NCBI GenBank assembly: GCA_004009845.1
Contig: RMBW01000059.1
Coordinates: 62,001 to 126,000 of the forward strand
Length of the DNA stretch: 64,000 nt
Source of the DNA: Davidsoniella eucalypti
Lineage: Eukaryota; Ascomycota; Sordariomycetes; Microascales; Ceratocystidaceae
Direction: 5' to 3'
A model generated the notes under the pieces. It saw nothing but the letters and a program-made list of their open reading frames with translations, searched no databases and was not told where the DNA came from. Shown piece after piece: positions 13,605-23,225 of this stretch. Position numbers and translations under genes: made by a program. Each line of letters starts with the position of its first letter. Within the stretch, counting starts at the first letter, position 1.

Positions 13605-14840
13605 ACTGCCGCATGGACCGGCCTGTTCCTGGGGTAACTAATCAACCGCCATCTTTCTCTTCTGTTCTTGTCTTTTTTCTTTCTTTTTTTCTTCTTAGCC
13701 TCGTCCAGCCGCCGTGCTCTATCTTTCTACCGTGTCACTGTGACTGTAGACGGGCCTCTTGTTTATTACTAAGATTGTCATGTTTCTGTATCTTCTTCGT
13801 CTTCACCCTACTAATAATGTTTTCACGACCACGCCGTTCGGGAACTAATTCCACGTCTTCCATCGAAGTGCCAGCTGCGTCTGTTTTTATATTCCGCCTT
13901 TTTTTTTTCTTTTTCGTTTGCAGACTTTGAGCAATACCGCCAAAACAAGAATATCATTTTTTTGCATCTAGAATAGAACCTAAACTACAATATATCAAAA
14001 CCGCATACATGTCTCTGTCTCATCCAAATAATACTCTCCCAAGGTCCCAAACGTGAATGCGTTGTATCATCTCGTTTTGGAGAAAAACAATATCAAAAAC
14101 ACGCGTTTGCAACTATAAGTGAGAGATTCTAGAACTTCTCATCTGGACACGCCGGCATTCTCGGCGTTTTCCTGCCAAGAGAAATCTTGCGAGGTGCGAC
14201 ATGTTTTAAAGTATAACAAGTATATATGCTTGTTCGGCTAAGTTTAGTGACAGAACCTGAGTAAACACGGGGGCCTATCTGAGCTTTTTGTATCAAGCAG
14301 AAAGAGTAACTCTTGTTGCTTGATTTTACGTTCTCCTTTGTCTTTTTCTCTCTTGGGTCCGTTATTGAAATCACTTTCGCTGGCTGTTTTTGTTCTCTAT
14401 TCTTTCTATGGTTCAAATTGCTTGGACTTGTGGCTAAAAAAAAACAAAATGGTAGTAGTCTGTTAGTCGGATTTACTGAGGGATACCAAAATTCAGCGTC
14501 CTTTGGAGACGAAGTCGATCGATTCAAACGAGCCGTTCGTACTGTGCCTCAAGATTTTCTTGTAGGCGCAAAATACTTTGTACTATAGGCTTCGGTATGC
14601 TAATTAGTGACACAATTTACAAGGGGTGCAAGGGCCCCATTTTGGCTCTTGTCGTACTCTGTATCTCAACGCTAAACTCTAGTGAGCCTGATAGAAGTGT
14701 ATTGTTTAAAAGGCGTTCAACAGCTTGAACCATGGGTCTTGATATAAATTGAACAAAACAATAAAGAAGACAATGATGACAAATCAGACCACACTAGCAT
14801 CGTGATTAAAGGTAAACTGACTTCCAGCCCCTCTAGTCAA
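13605..14840. other. Intergenic region downstream of the ABC transporter
   Basis: The first ~300 bases are T/C-rich and are probably the transporter 3' UTR. Overlapping ORFs at 14129-14527 (-) and 14313-14588 (+) lack recognisable domains and biased codon use, so I do not call them genes. The region borders the inverted-repeat element that starts at 14841. Confidence 0.45.
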
Positions 14841-14924
14841 ATACTGTATACAGGCCTAAGTTTTGTCGTGGGATCAGCGTGCAGATCGGTCTCTTGCAAG
14901 TAACTGTTTATTCTCGACATGTAC
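14841..14924 (+). repeat. Left 84-bp inverted repeat arm
   Basis: Exact reverse complement of 15252-15335. Includes TACTGTATACAGG at the outer end and TCGACATGTAC at the inner end. Confidence 0.95.
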
Positions 14925-15251
14925 CTACTCAAGTTTCCCCACTTTTAAAATTCCCCGCTTTTCTGAACAAAAGTTATCCTTTTACACCTTTTTTCTCCTT
15001 ATAACACAACACAATTATAAAACAATACAAATATATCACCAGACCATTATACACTACTATACAATTTGACTATTATACTACTTGACCACCATACAACTAC
15101 TAATCGCAACAAATTTCATCACTGTCCTTCTTGTTAGTCAACTAAGGCCTCTAGATGATGATCATTTTCCTGATTATAGAAATAAACAAGGGATTGTTAA
15201 TGATAATGTTGACATCGGTTAATACAGTGTATAGTACAGTTATAATACCGT

Positions 15252-15335
15252 GTACATGTCGAGAATAAACAGTTACTTGCAAGAGACCGATCTGCACGCT
15301 GATCCCACGACAAAACTTAGGCCTGTATACAGTAT
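15252..15335 (-). repeat. Right 84-bp inverted repeat arm
   Basis: Exact reverse complement of 14841-14924. The outer end is followed by a second partial ATACAGTA copy, giving GTATACAGTATACAG. Confidence 0.95.
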
Positions 15336-15543
15336 ACAGTACGTCTGGTACTAACGTTCTTTACCACGCCGCACTGTACAGATATAGAACGTGACTTTTC
15401 AATTTAGCGGGACCCACAATACAAACATTGAGCATTAATTTCCCCTGACTCTTAGTTGGCGATAATTTCTCTTCTACTTCTCTTCATTTTTATAGCCATA
15501 AAACTACACTATTCACTACTATACTACTATAAGACTGCGCACC

Positions 15544-16536
15544 ATGGCACAACTTATAGAAGGTCTAAGGTCGGACCTGCAGAGAATCAAGGAACAGAGA
15601 GAATTGCTCAAGTTTCATCAAAATCAGGTCAAAATTCACCAAAATCAGCTCATCGTTCATCAACAACAGCTCCAACAACAACTCGACGAAGAATTTCAAC
15701 GGCACGAACAGCTCCAGATTCATCAAAATCGGCTTGACAATTATCAAGAAACCGTCCAACAGAAAATCGCAGATTATTATCGCCAACGGGGTCAGCGAGA
15801 ACAACAAGGACAAGGAGAACAAAGTCCACCGCAAGACGGACAAGATTCATCGCCACCTGGACAATCCGAACAGCCTGTAAACCGCCCCGATGAACAACCG
15901 CCACAAAAAGATACAGAAGACTCGCTCATGGGCCAGCTTTTAAACCCTCCACCGCTCTCTCGGGCCCCTACACCAGTACAAATGATCTCTGGACCAGCAA
16001 CAGCTTCAGCAGCACGACCTCGCCCCAAACGAGGACCATCGAACATAAAAGCTGAACAAGCAGCACCAGTAGCAGCAGCAACATCAGTTGCGACAGCTAC
16101 ACCTGCACCAGAAACAGCTACACCTGCACCAGAAACAGATTCACCAGAAGCAGATACACCAGGATCAGCAAAGTCTTCAAACCGATCAAAAAACACCAGT
16201 CGTGACACGCGCTTATCAATTCGCGCGCTTAGCGAAAAAGGATGGTCCTCTCGCCAGATCGGTGCCCATCTTAACCTTACGCAGCGGCAGGTCCGCTATG
16301 CCATGAACAACGGAACTACACCTCGTCGTGCATGTGGCCCGCAACCTTTGCTTAACGATTCCCAAGTTGAGGAGCTGATTCAGTACATAAGTACTGCCGA
16401 AGATAACGAATCTATATCGTACACCAATTTGCCCAAGGCACTAGGCCTTAAATGTGGACAGGATGCTATAAAATCAGCTCTCGATAGAGCTGGATTTAAG
16501 AAACCTCCTGGTCGCCGGAGGAAGGGAGACCCTTAA
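15544..16536 (+). CDS. Tc1-type helix-turn-helix DNA-binding protein without DDE domain (transposon-derived)
   Basis: A 330-aa ORF with a good start context (GCACCATGG). Residues ~22-80 form a Gln/His-rich coiled coil built of seven-residue units of the type HQNQ-x-x-hydrophobic. Residues ~85-215 are a disordered P/Q/A/T linker. Residues ~221-258 form a first HTH (IRALSEKGWSSRQIGAHLNL) and ~268-330 a second one, matching the bipartite paired-like DNA-binding region of Tc1/mariner transposases. The protein stops at RRRKGDP, where a transposase would enter its DDE nuclease domain, and nothing DDE-like follows. It is either a truncated transposase or a domesticated DNA-binding protein. A perfect 21-bp tandem duplication (16093-16113, 16114-16134) doubles TATPAPE. 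It lies between two inverted-repeat elements. Whether it is expressed is unknown. Confidence 0.75.
   Translation: MAQLIEGLRSDLQRIKEQRELLKFHQNQVKIHQNQLIVHQQQLQQQLDEEFQRHEQLQIHQNRLDNYQETVQQKIADYYRQRGQREQQGQGEQSPPQDGQDSSPPGQSEQPVNRPDEQPPQKDTEDSLMGQLLNPPPLSRAPTPVQMISGPATASAARPRPKRGPSNIKAEQAAPVAAATSVATATPAPETATPAPETDSPEADTPGSAKSSNRSKNTSRDTRLSIRALSEKGWSSRQIGAHLNLTQRQVRYAMNNGTTPRRACGPQPLLNDSQVEELIQYISTAEDNESISYTNLPKALGLKCGQDAIKSALDRAGFKKPPGRRRKGDP
16093..16134 (+). repeat. 21-bp tandem duplication inside the HTH gene
   Basis: Two identical 21-bp units, in frame, encode the repeated TATPAPE segment of the linker, followed by a diverged third unit. Recent slippage is the simplest explanation. Confidence 0.85.
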
Positions 16537-16540
16537 AATA

Positions 16541-17223
16541 AGGGTCAGACCCCTGGTACTGTAACTATTGACTCGGCGTACTGTAAGAGAAACAACGCCT
16601 GTCCCAATTAGGAAATAGCCTTTTTCTCTACCGTAGTTTCTGAAAACTGCCCCCCCCCCCCCCAATTTTTCAAGCTCTATTTTTTTAATATTTTTTTTTA
16701 AATAAAAATCAAATAAAAAATAAAACATATCAGCACAAAAATCAGCTTGGATGTTTCAAAAAAAAAACCTTTGTGTAAAACACTCGTTACCTATAAGTGA
16801 TTTTTGCACGGCCTTTGCAGATTGGGAGATTTGAGGTTGAATTTCTATTGATCTATCAAACTAAGATGTCTTAAGAGTAAAGTGGTCCTTTCAAATTCAT
16901 TTCTTCCTTTTCTAGGTCTTATCTTACAATTAGGGTCATAACCCTACTCTAGCGATGGTGAAAAACCTTAACCAGAAGAATCAGTCTTTTATTATCTCAA
17001 CGATTTTCCAAAACAGATTTTCCAAAGCAGCATTTTGGTTCAGCTAATAAAAAGGGTCTGTGTCCTCTTTCGTTAGAGTCTCTTTTTCTCGAATTTCATG
17101 TGAACATGGCAAGCCAGATTGCAAACGAAGCCGGCCAGAGCAAGCAGGAGAAACTTGTGTAGGCGCTTGTTTTCTCTTATAGAACGTCGAGTCAATCGTT
17201 ATAGTAACCAGGAGTCTGACCCT
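16541..17223. mobile_element. 683-bp element with ~60-bp imperfect terminal inverted repeats
   Basis: The left end 16541-16600 (AGGGTCAGACCCCTGG...) aligns with the reverse complement of 17161-17223 (AGGGTCAGACTCCTGG...), with six mismatches and three one-base gaps over about 60 bp. Four of the mismatches are transitions. The hexamer AAAATA abuts both ends (16535-16540, 17224-17229) and could be a target duplication, but it is low-complexity. The interior is AT-rich, has a run of 14 C at 16650-16663, and no coding ORF. The repeat differs in sequence from the 84-bp repeat upstream, so it is a separate element family. It begins 4 bp after the stop of the HTH gene. Probably a non-autonomous DNA transposon. 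Confidence 0.7.
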
Positions 17224-17918
17224 AAAATAAATAAGCCTGGCCATAGCTTTGGGATCAATGTTTAAGGTTGCCTTGTTATCTGGTGTTATTGCTGAAGCTT
17301 GCGCTGTATTGGTGGGAATATCTCTAGGGTTCTGTTGTCTGATATCGCCGAGATCGCCATGGCTGTAACAAAAGGCGTCTGAAGTTTATAGTACGATGAA
17401 GAGGTTTTAGAAGCTTGTTGCAATATTGATCATAATAATATCATTGTTTTAGCATGGGCGCAAATACCCCAGCGGCGATCAACCACAAAGGCTCGTTCCC
17501 CCCCATACTCAAGAGTTTCCAGGAGGTTGTAGCAGGCCAGAGCAAGGAACGCTGTAAAACACTCCAAGCGGGCATTTTAGTCTCGGGTTGCACCTCATAT
17601 ATGTAGAAGACTAGAGCCGTAATATGGAGCTCACTAACATGAAAAAAATCTATAAAGAGCTGGGTGATCTGCCGTTGGAGATCATCAACACGCACTTCTT
17701 ATTGTTCTACTGTTCATCTGGACTATCACGTTCTTCTTCGCTTCTTTATCTTTTCTTCGTTTTCTATCATCTTCTCTTCGTCTTGGTTGACTTCTGTGAA
17801 GCCACCAATCCAGTTCTTTTGCACTACCTTTTTAATCGCCATTCTTTCTTTAAATACCCTTCTGTATTTCTCCGGCCGGTCCTCTTGTCGATACTTCTCG
17901 TCCATTCTTTAGACTACA
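17224..17918. other. Intergenic region between the transposon cluster and the secreted-protein gene
   Basis: The last ~200 bases are C/T-rich and form the likely promoter and leader of the gene at 17919. An 84-codon minus-strand ORF at 17441-17695 has no domain I recognise. I found no DDE-transposase motif continuing the HTH ORF here. Confidence 0.4.
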
Positions 17919-18556
17919 ATGCACTCTTTCGCTGTTCTTCTTGTTGGCGCTCTGGCTGTCCAGGCTGGTGAGTCCTCCCCATCAAGAACATCCAAGCTCA
18001 TTGAATAGATCCCAACTAACACTCCATATCCTTCATAGCACCTACTATTTCTCCTCGTGCCGCTCTGTGCTCCGTCATTGGAACTACTGCGCTACCAGCC
18101 GAGGTCCAGACCGTTGCCGACGCTCTCGCTTCTACCATCACCTGCAGTAGCACCAAGACGACCATCTCCAAGATCCCCGATGTGACTTCGGGTACCACTA
18201 CCTTCTCGTCCATTGATTTCTCACAGAGCTCGGACACGGCCCTGCAGTTTGCCCTAGACACCTTTGCTACCGATAGCACCCTGGCCAACACTGATCTGGC
18301 CAAGTTCCAGGAAATGCTCGATGTCTACCAGGCTACCGAGGCCGGTATCCGCTCCGTTGGTGGTAGCTTAGCTATCAAGGTGCCCAAGTTCTTCCTGTCG
18401 TTCCAGATCTCGCGTATCCAGACTGCCCAGGGTAACCCGCCTGCCGCCGCAGGCAGTCAGGTCGACCATCTGCTTCAAAAGGTGTTGAAGAACGCTGCCA
18501 GCGAGTCACAGACGCTTCTGGACCAGGTCACTGCTCTATCCACCAAGCTAACTTAA
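17919..18556 (+). CDS. Small secreted protein, two cysteines, unknown function
   Basis: Exon 1 is 17919-17967 and exon 2 18039-18556, across a 71-nt intron (GTGAGT donor, CAACTAAC branch, CATAG acceptor), giving 188 aa. The intron lies exactly after the signal-peptide codons: MHSFAVLLVGALAVQA is a clear secretion signal, with mature protein starting around APTISPRA. The mature chain has only two cysteines (ALCSV and ITCSS), possibly one disulfide, and a helical, Thr/Ser/Ala-rich body with a conserved-looking core (GSLAIKVPKFFLSFQ). There is no catalytic motif, GPI signal or transmembrane helix. Similar small secreted proteins are known in filamentous ascomycetes, but I cannot assign a named family. 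A role at the cell wall or host surface is conjecture. Good codon bias and clean splicing support a real gene. Confidence 0.8.
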
Positions 18557-19050
18557 GTGACGGGAGTCGTGAAATATTGACATGGTTGGAATATGCCATT
18601 CTATAAATTCATTTGAGGGGAGGGGGGATTGAGCCGTCTATCTAATTTACTATATAAGAACAAAATATATAAAAAGTAAAGAATTACATAACATGCTTGA
18701 TACACGCCGTTGTACCATAAAATATATTACACCACTTGAGAGATACGATTTCATGATTGTATGCATGTCCATATGAAAGAATATATGAGACTTCATCTCA
18801 CAAGAAACAAAACAAAGAAGAGCAAAAAACCGATACAGGGAGTGAAACAATAAAATCAAGCATAAAACTTCATGCCAGAATGGAAAAAGAAAATAACAGC
18901 CAAGCCCAGAACAATATATCCCTTTTCAATACTCATACAAAACGCCGTAATGCTCACAAGAAAGAACGAGGATAAATATCCCACGTTACTTTGAGGCACT
19001 AGTTTCCGATACTGGTCGAATTAAGTAGTCCGACAACTCAGAATATATTC
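18557..19050. other. Convergent intergenic region
   Basis: AT-rich, 494 bp, between the 3' ends of the secreted-protein gene (+) and the heme lyase gene (-), so it should hold both 3' UTRs and poly(A) sites. No other feature seen. Confidence 0.5.
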
Positions 19051-20212
19051 TTAGTTGTTATCCTTGTTTGCGGCACGCAGGGCCTCGACTTTGCGGGCAA
19101 GACGAGCCTCGCCACCGCTCGCCTTCCACCAGGCATCTGTACCCCAGCGGATCAGACGTTCAGTGGCGCCGGTTGGCGAGAACTCTGGCCGCACATCGAG
19201 GAAGAAGACGGGCTCGCCGGTAGGTTCTGGTGGGCCAGAGTAATAGTCAATGATGTAGCGGACTTCTTTCTCCTCGCCATCACGCAGGTGACGAGTGACA
19301 TACCAGTCATGGCGATCGAAAGGGGGTTCTGTGCTAGTTAGGTGTTAGTATGACCACAAAGCTATCGTATAGTGCAAGGAAGAAAAAAAGAAACATACCC
19401 AAAGGTTTCTGGGAAGACAGTGCCTAGCCATTGTAGAATAGTAGCCTTGGGCGTCCGCTCGCTAGGCCGGCCCTGGAACCGAACCAGCGTGGGGTTATGC
19501 TGCTCAATACCATCAATTTCATGTGCACACTCAACGACTCTCTCCTCTCCCCTACGGCAAATCTGCCAGCCACGGAACAAACCACCACCGAAGCGTGCCT
19601 CCCAACCTAAAATCTCGTCCCAGGCACCCTCGTTGAGGAAGTTGTGTACGGCAACCATCTGCTCGATAGCAGTTGAATCAGTGTCCTTGTAGCCCTTGCG
19701 TAGCAGCGCATTGTACATTTGTTGCGGCGACGGGTATTCCCAGTTCTCGGAGCCGCCGCTGCGAGGAATGGACGATTCTTCACGCTCAATGGGCAGATCA
19801 ATGGTTTGCTGAGGCGCGCGCTCTTGTGAAATCTCGCTGAACATGTAGTTGAGCGGGTTGATCTGTGAAAGGAATCCGCCGCGAGGCTTGTCGGAAGTTT
19901 CCGAGATAGACTCGGCGGCAGCCGCAGATACGGCGGCGGCAGGTTGTTCATATGCCTTCCCGGTCAGTACGTCGACGGTCTTGTTGTGCATGGGGCAAGC
20001 AGCCTAGCGAAGCATTGTTAGACACGAAGACGTATGTGAGTATATATATTGTATAGAATACTTACTGGAGGTTTCGCAGCGGCATCAGGCTTGTGCTTGA
20101 CCGGGCAAGCTGTGGCGCCAGTCGCAGAAACAGCGTTGGGTGAGTGCTTCACAGGACATGCCGTAGCACCGGCCGCAGCAGCCGGGGTCGAATCAGCCCA
20201 AAACCATCCCAT
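19051..20212 (-). CDS. CYC3: Holocytochrome c synthase (cytochrome c heme lyase)
   Basis: Three exons on the minus strand (20212-20066, 20003-19399, 19333-19051) with introns of 62 and 64 nt encode 344 aa. The enzyme attaches heme covalently to the CxxCH cysteines of apocytochrome c in the mitochondrial intermembrane space. The N-terminus has three Cys-Pro heme-regulatory motifs: ACPVKH twice, within a near-tandem ~20-residue repeat, and ACPMH, which is split off by intron 1. The conserved core is clear: SRGGSENWEYPSPQQMYNALLRKG-like region (SENWEYPSPQQMYNAL), VHNFLNEGAWDEI (the His-containing heme-contact segment), PFDRHDWYV and DYYSGPPEPTGEPVFFLDV. Length fits fungal CCHL. It is divergent from the mitochondrial kinase-like gene at 21007. 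The start at 20212 gives MGWFW; the longer upstream frame has no family similarity. Confidence 0.92.
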
Positions 20213-21006
20213 GATAGCGTTCAATATGAGCAGATACAAAGGGATTTTTTGAATAAAAGACGCAAGAATCGAGTGTAGAGATTCTTGTAGAAATAGAGCC
20301 TGGGAATACCCAAACTTAAGTATATGGTCGCGTAGAGACAGGCTTGACTGATGACGCTGTTTGTTATTAGAGCAACGCTCATTGGCTGCACATCCACTCA
20401 AAGCGCAGGAAGATCGCGAGGTCAACTTTTTTTTTCTTAAGCCTACCGACCAGAGGGTCCCGCTTATCGCCGAGTTCTTCCGGCTTTTTGCCGCCAATAG
20501 GCTGATGGACAATTCATACGTCACTTTTGGCTTAAAAGAGCAAATGCTTTGTAGCGATTGCTTTAAAGCATTGTTCAAAGAAGCTTGATCTAGTGCCGAA
20601 TAAAACAGGCCGGCTTCGTTATATTTATGGTAGAAAAACAACTAGATTTATAGATGCCTGAGACCTGGGTTATGTTTGCCTTCAATTCATACCAAGGAAG
20701 CGGTTGCGTCTTTGGAGCCTGCAGGGAGCAATGGAAGGGATGTCTCTTACATTAGTACTTGCCTTTTTCGCACGCCTACTCTTTCCGCCCTTTCCTTTGC
20801 ATTGATGTAGAAGGAGCTATCTTGTGTTGTTGTGTATTATACTTCCAAATTCTCATTGTATGCTTCCTCCCCTTCATCAAATTCTGGCAACATATACTCG
20901 ATATTCAAGCCGCTCTTCTTTTGCTCTTTCCATATCCCACCCTACTGTGATACGTTACGAAGACAATGTTGTTGGTCTCCAGTTGTTCTTTGACTTCTCT
21001 GCCATC
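20213..21006. promoter_or_regulatory. Bidirectional promoter region between two mitochondrial-protein genes
   Basis: 794 bp separate the divergent starts of the heme lyase gene (-) and the ADCK2-like gene (+), so both promoters lie here. The 20824-21006 stretch is open in frame with the + gene but has no mitochondrial-protein character and is read here as leader. I cannot identify specific factor sites. Confidence 0.5.
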
Positions 21007-23225
21007 ATGAGCCTGGCTGTCCAATACGCGCGCCGTCTAGGGCGGCGTCAGATCGCCAGCATTCTATCGCCACAAATGCCTTTACTGCGTCCGAGGCTCC
21101 GGTCTTCCGTTAGTCCCCAGTCTCTTCGATTCCGCAGCTTGGGCAGTTTTCGGCATGGCTCGTCTCGGACAACCTACCTCCGAGCCGGCACGGGCATCAC
21201 AGTTGCTGCAGGCAGCCTGGCATTAGCCGACCTAAGCAAACCCCTAGACTCTGGAAAGGAGTGGACGCCTACGGAGACGCTAATGTTGGCCTCAAGTCGG
21301 GAGGAATTGAACCAAAAACTGCCCACAGAAGCTTATGGCCTACGAAGATTTAGGTGTTTGGTCCTTTATTTTCTCGATGTGTGGCTCTGGGAACCAGTCT
21401 GTACCTGTGTCCGTTTTTTGCAGCTTGTCGGTATCTTCGTACCGGTGATTATCAGTCTTCCCGTAACTTGGTGTGGTCCCAGACTCCCCGATCGAGATAA
21501 TGAAAGGTCTGGCACTATCTGGTGGTACGGATTCCTAGTACAGGCTATGGAATGGGCCGGGCCTACTTTTATTAAGGTTAGCCAAACATATGGAATCTTG
21601 ACATATCAAGTTATGACGTTTATATACTAATAGTAATATCATAGCTGGGTCAATGGGCGGCATCTCGCACCGATATCTTCCCTGATGAGATGTGTGATGT
21701 CATGTCCAAACTACACTCAAATGCACCAGCGCATAGCTTTCTTGAGACCCAGCGCATCATCACACAATCATTTCATGGGCTTGCCTTCCATGAAATCTTC
21801 GACGAATTTGATGTTGTGCCTATCGGAGTCGGTGCTATTGCCCAAGTCTACAAGGCAAAACTCAAGCCAAATATCACCATACCAGAAACCAAGGGCCCTG
21901 CCAGCGCCTTCCAACTCTTGCGTGAGACTGTATTGCGCAATGTCGATACTGTTCTAAAAAGTTCACCAAAGGGCGTGCCGTCATCATACGTAGCCGTCAA
22001 GGTTGTCCATCCTGGCATTGACCGCCTGATCCAGAGGGATCTCCGCATCATGAAATTTTTTGCCCGGCTTCTAAATGCTATTCCTACTATTGAGTGGCTA
22101 TCCTTGCCTGATGAGGTACAACAATTTGGAGAAATGATGCATCTACAACTTGATTTGCGCATCGAAGCTACCAATCTCGCCAGATTCAGACATAACTTCA
22201 AAAACCGTACTACTGTCTCATTTCCACATGCTTACCCAGAAATCACAACCAAGCAAGTCCTAATCGAGGAATTTGCTCAGGGTATACCATTGGCGGATTT
22301 TCTTGAGCTAGGCGGTGGAGTGTTCCAACAAGATATTGCTGAGGAAGGTTTAGATGCCTTCTTACGAATGCTTCTTCTTGACAACTTTGTCCACTCTGAT
22401 CTACATCCTGGCAATATCATGGTCCGTTTCTATCCACCAGATACACCTGATATCCCTATACCTGCTTGGCAGTCCTCCAAAGAGCCAGTTGAGCAATCAG
22501 ATCGTAATGTCGAAAGGGTCCTTGCAAGACTACGATTGTTCAGTGATGTAAAAGACCAAGTCGGCTGGACCAAAGAATTAGCCAAGATTCAGCGCGAAGG
22601 ATATCATGCCCAGCTCATATTTATTGACACCGGCTTAGTAACCGAACTCAATGCTGTCAACCGGCAAAACTTCTTAGATCTATTCAGATCAATCGCCGAA
22701 TTTGACGGATATCGCTCTGGGGAATTGATGTGCGAAAGATGCCGGCAACCAGAGGCTGTTATTGGCAAAGATTTCTTTGCTCTGAAAATGCAGCGTTTGG
22801 TCAATAGTGTAAAGAGCCGCACACTGGCCCTCGGAAGTGTTAAGATCGGAGATATCCTACAGGATGTACTCAGTATGGTACGTCAGCATCATGTACGTAT
22901 GGAAGGCGACTTTGTCAACGTCGTCATCAGTATATTGTTGCTAGAAGGTATTGGGCGTACACTTGACGCTGATCTTGATCTTCTCAGTAGCGCTCTGCCG
23001 ATCCTTAGACAAGTGTCAGCGCAGAGCGGAGCTGAAATGGCCAAGCACGGCGATTTCTCTGTGATTCTCATGTGGATGGGTTTAGAGACGAGACGCTTCC
23101 TGCAAGCCAGCGTTGAAGATGTAAGTCTCACCATATATCAAAACAATCTGGCCCATAAACCTGCTAACACTAGAAACTAGGTTGAATCATGCGTCAAATA
23201 CGACCTGTTGACGCCCAATGTGTGA
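21007..23225 (+). CDS. Mitochondrial ABC1/UbiB-family atypical kinase, ADCK2/Cqd1-like
   Basis: Exons 21007-21576, 21645-23120 and 23181-23225 (introns 68 and 60 nt; TACTAAT and GCTAAC branches) give 696 aa. The Arg-rich, acid-free N-terminus (MSLAVQYARRLGRRQ) suits mitochondrial import. UbiB hallmarks are present: KLGQWAASRTDIFP (the KxGQ motif, ~190, spanning the first splice junction), the alanine-rich loop equivalent GVGAIAQVYKA (~250-260), the VAIK-type lysine in AVKVVHPG (~309), catalytic HSDLHPGNI (~440) and the metal-binding DTG in FIDTGLV (~517). The family supports coenzyme Q synthesis or distribution at the inner membrane. The PIGVGAIAQVY form and the length point to ADCK2/YPL109C (Cqd1) rather than Coq8. 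Start chosen at the second in-frame ATG region because the 61 preceding codons are leader-like. Confidence 0.88.

Larger units (their letters stand above)
14841..15335. mobile_element. MITE-like element with 84-bp perfect terminal inverted repeats
   Basis: Bases 14841-14924 and 15252-15335 are exact reverse complements over 84 bp, separated by a 327-bp AT-rich interior without a coding ORF. Taking the repeat as beginning CTGTATACAGGCC leaves a TA on each side, which fits the TA target duplication of Tc1/mariner elements; because the ends are partly palindromic, the boundary is uncertain by 2 bp. The size (~0.5 kb) and lack of a transposase fit a non-autonomous MITE. The interior contains ACTACTATAC, also present in the leader of the ORF at 15544, so the two may share origin (inference). 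Identity of the arms suggests recent insertion or arm-to-arm gene conversion. Confidence 0.8.

Noticed and set aside
14248..14270. GAACCTGAG resembling a TPP-riboswitch segment
   Set aside because: The partner CTGAGA/GGGxGC segments are absent and no thiamine gene follows.
14129..14588. Overlapping 132-codon (-) and 91-codon (+) ORFs
   Set aside because: Mutually overlapping, no domains, Lys/Ser/Phe-rich composition of AT-rich DNA; weak inverted similarity between their ends was too patchy to claim.
16528..16546. Short palindrome GACCCTT-AAAAT-AAGGGTC at the stop of the HTH gene, as a terminator
   Set aside because: Better explained by the junction with the inverted-repeat element; intrinsic hairpin terminators are not used by fungal Pol II.
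20824..21006. 61-residue N-terminal extension of the ADCK2-like protein
   Set aside because: Cys/Leu/Ser-rich leader-like sequence; MSLAVQYARRLGRRQ makes a normal mitochondrial presequence.
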